The notes under the pieces are model-generated. The model saw only the letters and a program-made list of their open reading frames with translations. It was not told the DNA's origin and ran no database searches. 64,000 nucleotides of DNA, from the NCBI RefSeq assembly GCF_030867095.1, contig NC_081828.1, positions 54,041,434-54,105,433 on the forward strand. Direction: 5' to 3'. This document shows, piece by piece, positions 49,311 through 62,190 of the stretch. The position numbers and the translations under genes are program-made. Numbering within the stretch: the stretch's first letter is position 1; each line of letters begins with the position of its first letter. This stretch comes from Alligator mississippiensis (taxonomy: Eukaryota > Chordata > Crocodylia > Alligatoridae).

Positions 49311-51044
49311 CCACTGCTGCTGCTACCTGGGATTGGCACTGAAGCCAAGTAACCCTGGCTTCGAAATTCAAAACGTTTAGAAATTTCAAAATGTTTTGGG
49401 TGCCATTGTTTTGTTTTGAAGCTGTTTCAAAGCCTTTTGTTTCATTTCAATTTTGCTATTTCAAGCTCAAAACGCATCGAAACAGCTTTGAAAAGAAACA
49501 CCTGGCGAAATTTCGCACAGCCCTAATGACTGGCTCCTCCTCCCACACTGTCGCATCCAAGGAACTCTCCCACAAAAATTCCCCCCTTCATAGGACCAGA
49601 CCAGACTGATGGACCTTCCAGTCTTGAATCTTGCTTCTAGGAAAGTGCAAAAAATGTCACTGTGGACAACTTGAGTAATCGCTTGTAGGAGGCTTTTGTT
49701 TTTCTAGCCTTTCACAGTGAGTGGCCAGCTGCTGCCTTGAAGCAAGAGGGTGAACTTCCAGTATACCTTTCAGTTTCATCCAGTGTGATTATGGATGGTT
49801 CCCATTGTACACACATTTAGCCCTCTATATTTTTGGGCTTTAAAGCTGAAGGAAAGAATAGTCTGCAATCCTCTCCAGCCATCCTGTGGGGCCTATTCTT
49901 CTCCCAAGTTGAACAGAAGTAACAACTCTCAGGCTTCCCCCTTCAGGGTTAATGGCTGGGCTTCCCATTATAAAACAGTAAAATTATTTGCTAGAAATCA
50001 GATTCTGTGTTATAATCAATGGACCATAATAACTTGTGAGCTGCCTCCCCTGACTGCTGTGGTATTACTCCAGTGATGAGTTTGGCCCTGGGTCTAGTGC
50101 TTTGGTGGTCATCAACAAGCTCATTAGCATCAGCATTACTACCTCTTCCTTAACTACAGCCTCCGAATCCTGTTGAGTTTGCTGCATCAGATGTCTTTCT
50201 GTCAGGATTTTAACCATCTGTCAATTGTTGCTTTTAGTCAAAGCTTTTAGTGCTGGTCTTATTCCCACTGCTACTGGGCAGCACTTTCTATCTCAAGGTC
50301 CTTTCACTTCAGCCTCAAGCCATGTAGCTTTCAGTTCTCACCAGATGCCCTGCAATAAGATGTATGCCCTGGACATATTTGCTTTGCACATGCAGAAATC
50401 AATGGGAGAAAGCAGTTTAGAGTATGTGTGTACATGTATATGCATGCAGCTGTACATGCGTGCACCATTACAATGGGGCTTCCATACAGCCTGTTCTCCT
50501 TTATCTTAGATGGGGCATTTTGTTCTTCGACACAAACGCTGCTTTCCATTCAGACTGGACTCCCAGGTTGAATGGCTTGGTATAGCTCCTTTCCACTTAT
50601 CGGAGTTGGGCATGTCTGCAACTTCACTAGCAAATGAGAATAAGACCACAATTATATACTGGCTGGCAGGGCAACAGCTCTTCTGGACAAAATACCCTAC
50701 TGGACATCAGTGCCGGAAGCTACTGAGGAAGCGTTTCCTTTTTGGGGGGCGGTGTTGTACGGCTGTTTCTCTCTTTTCCCACCTACAGCAGCTGGTCCTG
50801 ACTCTTGGGGCCTTGTAATATGTTGCACTTTGAGCTTTTCAAAGGTTAATCAGTGTTAGCACTAGCTTGAGTTCAGAGCAGTCACATCTTAAAATACCTT
50901 CTCTGATGGTCCCCCACCTGCACAGCCATGACTTGCTGCTAGAGGGCTGGTGAGCAGGACCCTGACTAGAAGATACAGCTGTGAGTTGCCATGCCGGAGA
51001 TGGTGAGTGAAGGACAAGCTTCTATTCCTGTTCTAGGTTGGAGT

Positions 51045-51250
51045 GTGTGAGAGATGGGTTTGGTTAGGGATGGGAAAACGAAGCTGGGAGTTACTGGGAG
51101 GTAGAAAGGAAAGGGGGGTAGGGGGAAGGGTGGTGAAATGAAGGAAGTGAGCCACTAAAGGATAAAATAAAAAGAAGTAAAAAAAGAAATAAGAAAAAAG
51201 GTTTTATTAAGAAATAAAGAGAAAGTAAATTAAAGAAGGTCTCATGTTTT
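51045..51250 (+). repeat. Polypurine tract
   Basis: A long A/G-rich stretch (ggaaaggggggtagggggaa, then aaaaaaagaaataagaaaaa), with few pyrimidines over about 200 bp. Confidence 0.8.
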
Positions 51251-52014
51251 AATAAACTGAGATTTGGGATTAGGGTATGGGAGGTGCTGGTCATGCTTCC
51301 CAGGGTATGGGTGGTAGAAGCGATGAAGAAAAGCACTTTTGGGGGAGCTACTGCCCCTGCCCTGGGAAGGAAGCCCCAGTTCATGGGGACCTGATCCTTC
51401 CCCCTACCTATATTCTCCCCCAACCCCCTCTAGACCTCAGTCCTGGACCCATCTGTGCCCTGTGACCTAGCTATCTGGCATATGCTCTGCAGGCTGCTTG
51501 CATGGGTTTGCACCCCTGTGGGTGGGAAGATTACATCCTCAGGGGTGGGAGAGGAAGTTGGCTTGGTGCCAGAACTACCCCCTGGGCAGTAGAGTTTAGG
51601 GGGTGGAAAGATTATTTCCACAGAACAGGAGGGTGAGGGAGGGCACACTGTATTCTGGGGTGCTGGAGGACTGCAATTTAGATGGCCCATTTGTGGGGAG
51701 TGGAACACGAGCTTTGTAGCACGGATAAGAGAGAAACTTGCCCTGGAGTGGCATAACTTGAAACCACCTAAAGTGATCTTAAAACTAATTGCAGGTGTTA
51801 ATCTGTAGATAATCCAGGAGTTAAGAGCTCCAGGAGCTGCCTAAAGTAAGTGTGTAAAACAAGGCCCTTGGTTGGTGAAAATCTGTCTACCTTAATTGAC
51901 TGCACTGGAATTGATTTGAACCATCTGTGAATCTGGCCTTATCTGTGTTCTGCTATAGACCAAAGGCTACATTGAGAGTCTCTCCTGTCCTTTGGAATAC
52001 ATGATCCTACAGAC

Positions 52015-52245
52015 AATGTGCTGGAGTCAGACCCAGGAGACTTGTGTTCTAGTCTAGCCTGAGCTGCTGGACAGGTGCATCACCTTGGGTAAGTCACCAT
52101 CCCTCTCTGCCTCGGTTTCCCTGCCAGGTTTTTTCTGTCTTGTTTGTTTAAATTGTAAGCCCTTCAGGGACTGTCTAAGTCCTTGCCTCAGCCTCACACA
52201 ATGGGCCTCTGAATGCTACTGCAGTACAAATATAAAAATAATGTG
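52015..52245 (+). repeat. CORE-SINE with LINE-type tail
   Basis: Order: agacccaggagacttgtgtt, caccttgggtaagtcaccat, ctgcctcggtttccctgcc, then aaattgtaagcccttcaggg and cacacaatgggcctctg, ending in an A-rich tail. This is the typical core plus shared LINE tail. Confidence 0.82.
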
Positions 52246-52311
52246 ACACATCCCTGACAAGAGAGATTTCATGACAAAAATAGTTTTTGATTCAACCGAA
52301 TAGAAATGCTT

Positions 52312-52438
52312 CTATATATATACAGATATATAGATATATCTATAAGATATCTTTATCTATAGCTATCTATATACTTCAAGATATAGATATTAGATATAGA
52401 TATAGCTATAGCTATCTATATCTATCTATCTATCTATC

Positions 52439-52473
<35 letters not shown>

Positions 52474-52478
52474 ATATA
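52312..52478. repeat. Compound (TATC/TATA)n and (TG)n microsatellite
   Basis: Runs of tatatagatatatctata pass into ctatctatctatctatctat, (TA)n and finally gtgtgtgtgtgtgtgtgta. Confidence 0.95.
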
Positions 52479-53325
52479 AAACACAGGCTGCAAAGTAATC
52501 CTACTCCAGCTCTGCAATTCTGAGCTCAGGCTGTCACTCCTGTTTTCAGTTCCACTGCCTGTCTTTAGCCATCCTCCCAGCGCACAAAACAGGTAAATTC
52601 AGGAGGGATTGTCAGCCTTAGGTCTTAATTTCTTGGCTCTGTGTTCTCTTTTGTCAAAACTTTAAAGTGCTTGGGATTTTGGTCTCTAACACCATGTGGC
52701 ATCAGCTGCCCAGTTAGTGTAATCAGGAGTAGCCATGCAGGATAGATGTTAAATATACATCTGCAGTGCACTTGCTCACCCTCTGAGCTCTCTTTGGCAA
52801 TGGGCCTCTTCCCTGCACCCAGGGTACAGTGACTCTTTTATTGTGCAAAGGATAATAAATGCTGTCTGCAGCCCTGCCGGGGAGGTGTCTAAAGAAAAAT
52901 TTCATGCTGAACAATACCCCACTGTTACTCCCAGCAAGCAGAATTCACACTACAGGACTCAACTCCCCCTGCAAGCCGGGCTCAGCTGCTGCATGAAAAG
53001 AAATTATGCTTCTAGGCATGACTGCAAGGACTCTAGGGAATCACCTGCTCTCACCCCAGGGCTAGGGCCCACACTCAGCCTTGGAGTGCAGAAATCACCC
53101 ACTATTGCACTAGTGCCAGAATTCTCACATGCTTGTTGCTTGTTCTGTGAGTGCAATGGGATTCACCACAAGCATGTGAGGCCCTGCTGTTAAACTACTT
53201 TCTGACTTCGTATACACAGCACTCTGGAGATGTTAGTGCACTATAGCTACACAAATACGCATGGTAGCTCAAATCTAGGTATTAAGAATAACAAGAGTAG
53301 TGATGTGGTGGCATAGGCTTCTACC

Positions 53326-54490
53326 AATTACATAACAACTTAACTATTTCAGATTTGGGGACTCCCTATACCTACAAAAAATGGCACTGCTGTGGGCACA
53401 TGTATGGCCCCCCACAATATGCCAACATATCGATGACAGACCTTGAAGTTCGCTTCCTTTCATCCCTCTGGTGTACCTAAGGTACACTGTTGACATCTTC
53501 TTCATCATATGGAAACATGGGAAGGAATCTCTAGAGAAATTTAGGACTTTAACAACTTTCATCACTTCACCACACCAATCAGACTCTAAAACACCCAGGT
53601 TATTCATTTCTTGAATACCACTGGGAAAATTTGCAAGGGCCATATCACCACCACATTGTATTGAAAAGCAACAGACTGCTAAAGCTATGTCCGTACTAGC
53701 AGCTTGGCACATTACTAGATTCATCATCGTATATGTGCTGTGGTCCTACTGGTCTACATGCACATCTTAAGTATCTGAAGCATGGATTCCTAAACTTATA
53801 ATACAATTTTAAAACTGTAGCCACTCAAATCAACAGAGCCAGACTCAGACCCTGCTCCAATCTGTTCCAATACCAACCCCGAGACAGGAACAACAGAATC
53901 CCTCTGGTGTCACCTACAGCCCCCAGCTTGAACACCTTGGACACATCATTAATGACCTCCAACCCCTTCTGGAAAATGACCATCTGAAGGTAGCCTCGGG
54001 GGACAAATTTGTCCTGGTTTACAGACAGTCTCCCAACCTCAAACAGAGTCTCTCTTGCAACAGACTACCTACCTCCTATATTCATCAGCTGTGCTCCCTC
54101 ATCAATACAAAAGACCCACACCATCACTGTACCAAATAACAGGGATTATTATAACATCTGAGGTTCATTCACCTAATCCTCTACCAGTGGCATAGACTAT
54201 CATTTGCTTACAATACCCCTCTGTTGTCTACAATGGGCAGACAAGTTCATCCCTACATGTAAGAATGAATGAACGCTGATCCGACATTGGTTTCAGAAAG
54301 ATGCGCAAACCTTTAACCTCCCTGGTCATTCCATTGCTCACCTTCAAGTTGCTGTTCTTAGACAACAACATTTTAAAAATGAACTTGAATGGGAAATTGC
54401 AGGACAAGAAATCTTCCACTGACTGGACTGTGTTAAGTATGGTCTAAACCAAGACAATGGAGTCTTATTCCATTACTTGGACTAGCTTTT
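53326..54490 (+). mobile_element. Penelope-like element (PLE) fossil: RT and GIY-YIG remnants
   Basis: Read across several frames, the + strand gives PLE reverse-transcriptase motifs: PIPTKNGTAVGTCMAP with YANISMTDLE (about 53365-53450), then YLRYTVDIFFIIWKHGKESL (about 53475-53535), the degraded form of the Y-x-DDIF active-site block. About 700 bp on comes a GIY-YIG-type region with VVYNGQTSSSLHVRMNERRS, then FNLPGHSIAHLQVAVL, QHFKNELEWEIAGQEI and DNGVLFHYLD before a stop near 54484. Order and spacing fit Penelope/Neptune-type elements. Several stops and frameshifts, so it is inactive. Another superfamily is unlikely given the linked RT and C-terminal blocks. Confidence 0.75.
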
Positions 54491-54663
54491 ATAACCCCTA
54501 TGTCCCTCAGTGGGTTAACTGTTTTTTTTTTTATTTCTTCTGCTCACTTTGCTACTCCCAGTAGTGCCCCCTCCTCTTTCTTCCCCTTCCCCTACCCCTT
54601 GTTTTTTAATCACTGCTTTATATTTAGAAGCTCTGCTTCCTGCAGTTCCTTCACAGCATATGA

Positions 54664-55043
54664 CATTGGTGACACATAGGGGGTGCATGCGGGTACACAT
54701 GTACCCCCTGAGCATGGTGGTGCACTCCCTGTGAAAAGGTGCTGCTGACACTGCCACCGGCGCCTGTGGGTGGTCGCTGCTCGCCTGCTGCCAACATCTG
54801 CAGGCAGTGCACAATTGCCGCTGGCCACCACTGCCACCATTAGCAACCAGTGATGCTGCTGGTGGCATCTGTGGGTGGTTGCTGACCACCGGTTGGCACT
54901 CGCCACCCCCTCTCTACTGCTGATAGCGCCATAGCCGCCTACGGGAGCTCCCAATTTGCCACCACCATGCTCCCACCGCTGACAGTGCTGTCGCTGCCTG
55001 CAGGAGCTCACCATGCCCCTCCAGCCTCCAGGGGTATGCGGTG
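54664..55043. mobile_element. 380-bp GC-rich insert between 14-bp direct repeats
   Basis: TTCACAGCATATGA occurs perfectly at 54650-54663 and 55044-55057. Between them lies sequence starting cattggtgacacataggggg and then degenerate repeats built on gctgctg, ccaccg and cacc words. A 14-bp duplication suits LINE-mediated retrotransposition and is too long for hAT. No protein or tRNA head recognised. Confidence 0.6.
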
Positions 55044-57329
55044 TTCACAGCATATGATGAAGTAAATTGCTGCTTATGAAAGCTTGTGCATCTCTGATTT
55101 AGTTAGTTTATAAGGTGCAAATCTACCCTGCTTTCTACCAAGTATATACCTAAGGACCCTGAAAGACTCAGTCTGATCTTCATCTAGTCTGCATCTTCAC
55201 TGCTGCTGTTGCCCAGACTAGCAAGAGTACAAATATCACAGCCAGGCACACCTGCAATCATGTTGCAGACATGTACATGGAGACTGAGGAGTTGCATGTT
55301 GGGACTACCTGGCTTTACATTCCCAGGCTTCCAATGCACAGGGTCTGGTTGAGGGTTGAGATGCATTTTTCTAAATAAGGACACTGTGGCAATTGCAAGC
55401 CACATCTTTTGTGACTTTAATGGATCACACTGTCCCTATTCACTAAAGCTCACAGACAATAGGTGTGTCAGAGGCCTGCTGCTGTGGGACAAAGCACTAG
55501 CAGTTAAAATGAAACATTTATCTCTGCAGCATGTCATCTGGCTCGAGCAGATGGGGAAAGCACCCTGGAAAAGAGGAATTAAAACATCTTTTATGCTTTA
55601 AAACCCAGATCTTCTGTGCTTTAAAATCCAAATGATCCTGTGAGGTTTATCCAAGCCAACCTCTGGCAGACAGAGCATGTCCTTTCAGAGACAGAAAATC
55701 CTGTGTGTGGGGATCACGGAGCAGAGAAGGGGCTACCAAGGGTCACACTGAACTCAAAGAGGCTGGCGTAATGTGAGGAGTGTGATAGTGGAGGACCAGT
55801 GCCAGAACAACTGCTTCTGAGAGATAAAGTCCCCACCTCGAGGATAAAGCAGCAGCCAGTGGCTCTATCTGGGGCTGGGGGAGATGTGTAATTAATAGTT
55901 CAGATTGTCTCTTCTCTTCGGCCAGCATAGTTCACTCATGCTAGGAACGGGTCACTGTTCTCTGCATAACCTACTGCAGCACTTAATACTGACAGGCTCC
56001 CAGACCTTGGCACAAACACTCTCTGCTCCTCAAATTGCCTCCTCCAGGCCTTAACTGGCTCCTTTAATAAGAGAGATGACAGAGGGGGAAGGGACAAGCC
56101 ATAAGGTCCTCTTCTTGCTTTGTCCCAAAATGACCTGAGCATTTTAAAGCACTTGTAGTTGCTTCTGATGTGCAAGTTGGGGCCAAATCTCAGCTGAGGT
56201 AAATTGGTGAGGGCTCCCTCAGAAGTAGATGAGGTTCTGCCCATCCTCCCACTTCCCTCCCTGCCACCTCTTTTGCATTGCTTTCTTTGGCACAGATACA
56301 GAGCAGCAGTCACATTTTCTTTGTGCAGATGGTAGCTCCCCTACCTGTGTGAGATACAAGGGAAGAAATGCCTGTGGTTATTTCTGGAGAACAGGATTTA
56401 ATGAACAAAATGCCCCTCTGCCTTTCTTTGAGTTTCCCTATCCCAGCACATAAATTAAGGGGGATTGCTTTTAACATCCAGCCAGCAAATACAGGAGTAG
56501 CCCATTTGCTGTGTTGTAGGTCACTTATGAGTCAAACTAATTCCACAGTTGCTCTGAGGACAGATGATGTGAAATAAATCACTCTGCATCCTGAATCTAG
56601 TACAGTGATCCATGCTAGCTCTGTCACAATTACAGGACTGTCAGTGCTTCCATCATAAAGCACCATTTTCAGGAGGTCAGAGCTCACACATAAAGATCTT
56701 TTTTTGGGCTGGTGCTTGGTATGCAGGGCTCAGCCTTCAAGCAAAGGTCCATGTTTTTGTTTTGTTTTATACAGAATGTCACTAAAACAGTTTGTCCTCT
56801 GATTTGAAGCAGAAACAAAAAGAGGAGCATGAGGTCTGCATCTCTGGATTTATCAAGCTGTGCAGCAAGAGCCCTAGGCTCACATTTTGAAAAGCAACTG
56901 ATTGACATAGGGGCCGAAAGCCAGCAGTTTCAGAAGTGACTAGTGAGTCTGGGTGTCTACCTGAATATGTGTTAAGGGACCTCATGGTCAGACAGCACTG
57001 AGCTCCTACTGTCTGAAAGTCAGGCCCTTTAAGGAGTCTCCAAAAAAAAAGGCACTGATTTTGAAAATCTTGGCCTATGTATCTAAAGTTACTTCTGTGC
57101 AGCAGTATGGCTAAGGGGAGGTGACCAGGGCACCAGCTCTGAGTGCCAAGGGGGAAAGGAGGTTGTGGGGAGAGGTGCAGAATTAGCAGCTGCTGCACTG
57201 CTGGCCTGGCTACCATTGCCGCCAGCAACACTGCAGCCACTGACACCATCCTGTGCACTGCCGCTGCCCAGGGCACAGCAGTACCATCTCTGCTTCTGTA
57301 GGTGGAATTTAGGCTTCTATATTAATGGT

Positions 57330-57935
57330 ATAGGAACAGGACATAAGACAGCACTTCCTGGGTCATTGAGTCTAGTCCTCAGATCATATCATTCCTTTCT
57401 TAAACCATTCAGCACTATCTTCAAGTTAGTCAGGGCTTTTTGCCACCACTACTTTGACTGTTTCAAAGCTTCATTCCTTGGATTGTTAGAAATCTTCTTC
57501 TAATTTCCAGCCGAAATTTATTCAGTTAATACCTGTTTGTTCTTGTGCCAGCATTGTCCTCTAGCTTAAATAGATCGTTTTCCTTCCTGGGGTTTGCCAT
57601 GCTGATGTTCTTATGGGGATCAGTCACATCCCTTCTCCTTGTTTTCATTCTGTTAGAACTAACAAGCCTAGCTCCTTTAAGCCAGGCTCTCCTTGTTCAC
57701 CCTAGTAGCCCTTTTCTGTACTTGTTCCAGTTTGAATTAATCTTTCTTGAACATAGATGCCCAGAATTTCACACAGTATTCCAAAGGAGATCTCACCGGT
57801 GCCTTCTACAATGACATTAATAGTTCCCTATTTAAACTACAAATAGCTCACCTGATACATTCTAGGATTACACTTGCCTTTTTCACCACCACATCACATT
57901 AAGATCTCATAGTTTCCCTGTTACAAGCTAGTCTA
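57330..57935 (-). repeat. Old LINE (L3/CR1-type) fragment
   Basis: The + strand carries the antisense of a widespread amniote LINE segment: cctagtagcccttttctgta, tgcccagaatttcacacagt, attctaggattacacttgcc. Highly decayed; family assignment by general resemblance. Confidence 0.55.
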
Positions 57936-57939
57936 AGAG

Positions 57940-58850
57940 CATAAGAATTGCCATTAACTGGGTCAGATGATAGGTCCACCTTGTCCAGTAACCTCTGTCA
58001 CACAATGGTATAGGGTGGATGCTGAAAGGGCAAGTGAACTGAATATGACCAGGGTTTTTTCCACTATTCCTCTCTCACTTCTAGCCTCCAGCACTTAAGG
58101 TCTAGGAAGGTGCAATTTAGAGGCTGTATCCCTAACTCCCATGCTCAGGAGCTACTGATGCCCCTTTCCTCCAGGACTTTGTCTGATCCCTTTTTGAATC
58201 TGGCTAAACTCAGCTTTCACAACATCTGGTGGCAATGAGTTCCATACTCTAATTACACACTGTGTGAAAAAAACCTTCCTTTTGTTAGTTTTCACTTGCT
58301 ACGTGCTAGTTTCATTTTGTGGCCCCTAGTTTTTCTATTGTGAGAGATGGTAAATAATAAATCCTTATTTACATAGTAAATAGTAAATCCCTATTTATTT
58401 TCTCTTTGCCATTTAGTATTTTGTAAACCCTTATCATGTCCCCCTCAAGCATCTCTTCTAAACTGAATAGATCTAGTCTCTCCTCATATGGAAGTCCCTC
58501 CATACCACTAATCATCCTTGTTGACCTTCTCTAGTTCTTCTATATTCTTTCTGATTGTGTGGGGACCTGAACTGGGCACAGTATTCAAGGTGTGGACGCA
58601 CCATGGATTTATAAAGGGACATAATGATACTTTCAGTTTTGTTTATAATTCCCTTCTTGATAATCCCTAATATTTTGTTTGCTGAGCACTGAGCTGTTTT
58701 TAGTGAACTGTCCACAATGCTCCCAGATCTCTTTCCTATATAGTAACAGCTAATGTAAGTCCCATTATAGTATATGTATAGTTGGGGTTATTTTTATCCA
58801 TGTGCATCACTTTACACTTATCTACATTGAAGGCCCTATGAAGGAGCTAA
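57940..58850 (-). repeat. Old LINE (L3/CR1-type) with RT C-terminal remnant
   Basis: On the - strand a 67-codon frame (58715-58512) includes MSLYKSMVRPHLEYCAQF, the conserved block after the RT core in CR1/L3 elements. The + strand antisense includes cataagaattgccattaact, ttggatctggctaaactcag-like and ctctcctcatatggaagtcc, typical of the reptilian copies. Confidence 0.8.
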
Positions 58851-59079
58851 CATACCTAGGTTCTTCTCCTCATTTGGTTTCAACTGATGAGATCCCAGTT
58901 TATACCACAATTTTTGTTGTTTATTTCCTAAGTGTTTTGGGGTATTGTTTGGGGAGTCTACTGCTGTTTCTTCTCTACAGGTTGTTATTTTTTGTAAGTT
59001 ACTCTGAGCATTTCTGTATAGGGTGAGATATAAATCTGAATAATGCTGCATGGCCTTGCACTTTATACTATTACATTTT

Positions 59080-59300
59080 ATCCACTTTCCATTATTCCTG
59101 TCCTTGAAGTCCTCTGGTTCTTTCTAACCGAAACTACAATCCTCCTCAGTACTGACAGTGCCATCCAGCTTTGTGTCATCAGCAAATTTCATTAGCATGT
59201 TCATCCTTTTGTACCAAAGTCATTAATGAAAAAATGAAATAAGATAGCTTCCAAGACTGACGCTTGAGGAGCTCTATTAATCTCCCTTCAGCCCTGTAGT
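59080..59300 (-). repeat. Old LINE fragment
   Basis: tttgtgtcatcagcaaattt, then gcttgaggagctctattaat, resemble the internal antisense part of L3/CR1-type elements. Confidence 0.5.
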
Positions 59301-60849
59301 TCTCTTTTCAACACAAACTCTAGTCATCTTCCTTTCAACCAGTTTTTTCCCATTTTATAATTTTTCTACTAATATCTTTCTTTTTCAATCTAACTAATAA
59401 TTTCTCATATGACAAAATATGAAATACTTTACTGAAGTCCAATTAGGTGCTTTTGAAAATATCACCCTTAAGCAAGGCCTGGTATTTTGAAAAGAGTCTA
59501 CTGGGTGTCCAAATCCCTGTGCAATTTAACTCCTAGGGTCTTTGAATAGTCCAACACATGTCCTTTTAAGACACAACTTTGTGGGTGCTCTGCTCTTCCT
59601 TTTGGATGACTTCTAAAAATTAGCTCTTAGGGTGCAGATGTTCTCATTAAGCTTCAACTGGAAGAGTTCCCCTGGATTACAAGTCTCAGTAATGTAATAG
59701 CAATGTCTCATATTTCTATAACCCCTTCCATCACAAAGGATGCCAAGGCACTGACAGTTGTGTTTTAAGCAATCTATCTGTCCAGATTCTTATACTGTAT
59801 ATGTGAGGTAACTGTATACCCAGTTATGAAATAATAACACCCCTTTAGGATGAGACACAGTAAATGTTTAAGAGGGCATTTCCATACTGCTTAACAGTTT
59901 AGGTCAGGAAATGAAGAAGAATACCAGACTACACCAAACCTGTGAAGTGAATTTTAATAAATTAAATGAATTTACTGAAAGTGGAATTTACCTAGTACAC
60001 TAGGACTAAAATTCCTACTCTCCAAAAGCACTATAGGATTTTTAGTGAATTTAGGTACCAATACTTGACAGCCATGAGCATTTTAAAAACTTGGGTTTGA
60101 AGGCATTAGATAGCAATCAGGTTGTTTCCAAGCTTTTTCTGTAACCACAAAAGCTGCAACTTCGTGTTTGTTATAAATGAAAACTGAGATACTCACACAA
60201 TAGCATGATTCCAGAATCTAATACAACATGGCAAATATCATGGGCTTTAGGATAAAATCAGATGATCTGGCAACACTGAGTGGTCATGACTTTGGTTTTA
60301 TGTCTCATCCCCAGGGTTCCCCCTCCAATTTCACAGCAGTTCCTGACTCCCAGCAGTCTCAGGACATAGGGATAGTACTAACCTTAATAAGCTAACAGTA
60401 CTTCCTTCTGAATCACCAACCCAGGCAACTACAGCAGTTGGTGTTTTTTTGGAAGGTTTCTTTCTCTGCACTTTCCTTGACCCTGCTTTAGGGCTGGATC
60501 CAGTGGGATTCTTTCCCTAGTCTGTGAGATCTGATGTTATTACACCCCTAAATGGCATAGTTGCAAGCAGTGGATTGTTTCACAACTGTGAAACAAAGAG
60601 AAAAAATAGCTACTGCGTTTTGGGTCTAGTAAAGGAATGTCCTATGCTCCCTCTGCTGGCTCTGCAGTGGCTGCTAGTTAACCAACTAGAATGGCATCAG
60701 CTGCTGATGAGCTGACAGCAATGTCTTGTCATAATAAGGGACAAATTTGGCTCTATTTTCACTTCTCCTCCAAAAATAATGTTAAAATGGAGACAGATGG
60801 AAGCATTTGCTAAACAGAAAAAACTGGTTGAGACCATTTAAAATAAATT

Positions 60850-60925
60850 GGCCAGGTCTTCAGCTGGGGTAACACCACTGAAGCCAATGTCATTATTCTG
60901 ATTTACATTAACTAAGAATCTGATC
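60850..60925. repeat. Short palindromic repeat (CAGCTGGGGTAA type)
   Basis: Left arm tcttcagctggggtaa and right arm, in reverse complement, tcttagttaatgtaaatcag, around a cactgaagccaatg centre. A relative of 32475-32560. Confidence 0.55.
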
Positions 60926-61489
60926 AAAAGGCACCAAGAAGCTTCTCCAGATAATTAAAAGTAACAGTGGCTTGTCATTGTCCTACTGCTGCCTAAAATT
61001 AGCTATAGTCTTGTTCAGACCCTGATGATTTCATCATTTTATATTATTTGGATTCCCAGTGTTGCACATGTATTAGAACCATGGTAGGTCAATACTATGG
61101 GCAGTGTCCATGGTCCTATAAAAATTGATGTTACTGTTAGGAACCCAGCTTTGTAGCCTGCTAGCCTCTGAGGGTATGGAGAGGTTGGGAGGGTTTTATA
61201 ATTTGGTGGTGGGGACAGCTGGGGACACCATAGAAGGCAGGGATAGAAAAGCTCAAGTCCACTCCTGAATAATCTCTGTGTGTGTATTTTGTCTCATCTG
61301 GTTTGTGAATGTGCACGGTAGAGCTGGTTGAATTGTCTTTTAGACTTTGAAATTAAAAACATTAGGAAAAGTATCTGTGAAAACAGTTATTGGACCTGAT
61401 AATTTTAAATAGAATTGTCATGCAATATTATGTTCCCTTCTGTTTGACCCTTGGAGTTTTTCCCAACTACCTCAAAGAGATATGTTGTA

Positions 61490-62190
61490 ATCTAACACAG
61501 TTTGTGATCAGGAGGGTCTTCCAGATATTCATCATAATTCTCTCACCTTGTTGTTCCTAGTTACACTCTTGTGTCTGCTACCGAGTCATCTCCCCTTCTG
61601 TGGACATTTTTGTACCCTGGCATATTTGTAGGCTGTGACATTTTCCCACTACAGTGGTTGCTTTTGTGTAATTAGCATGTTTAATTTTCCCTTATAAAGT
61701 CAACCTTATCAGCCTAAGCCTCATTTGCACAGCTCTTCTCTGCACTGCCTCCAATGTATATCTATATTTCAGCTAATGAGATGCGCAGAACTGAACGTTG
61801 TGTTCCAGATGCAATTGCATCCAATTAGTATAATGTAGGACTACTACTTGTCCTGCTCTGTGATCTGTGCATGAAGACCAAAATGACATTGGCCTTGTTA
61901 GCTGTCACATCATATTGCAAAAACACATCTCATTTGATGTTCATTGTCCCACACTGTTCTCCCATTGAATATATGCATTTGTGATTACTTTTCTTCTTAA
62001 TATATCACCTTCCACTTCTCCAGGATGCATTTTATATTGTGACTTTCTGCCCATGTAACTAATCTCTCTTGGGACCTGTTTATTCCCTATCCCCAATTAT
62101 ATTTGCAATTTCTCCCAATTTAGTATCACTCATGGATTTTATTAACATGTTTATTTCCTCTTCCAAATCACTAATGTCTCTATTAGGCAG
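61490..62190 (-). repeat. Old LINE (L3/CR1-type) fragment
   Basis: The + strand contains gtgttccagatgcaattgca, aaaatgacattggccttgtt, and tctcttgggacctgtttatt. These follow the order of antisense L3/CR1-type LINE pieces and resemble the segment at 57330-57935 in style. Confidence 0.5.

Larger units (their letters stand above)
48639..49525. mobile_element. Non-autonomous hAT element (887 bp) with perfect 8-bp TSD
   Basis: Flanked by ATGACTGG (48631-48638, 49526-49533). Ends TAGGGTTGTATGAAAC and inverted TAGGGCTGTGCGAAAT. The flanks are rich in gttttgtttt and tttcatt words. The core holds two long hairpins (48987-49103 and 49188-49310) and no transposase. Same end family as 17733-18542. Confidence 0.9.
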
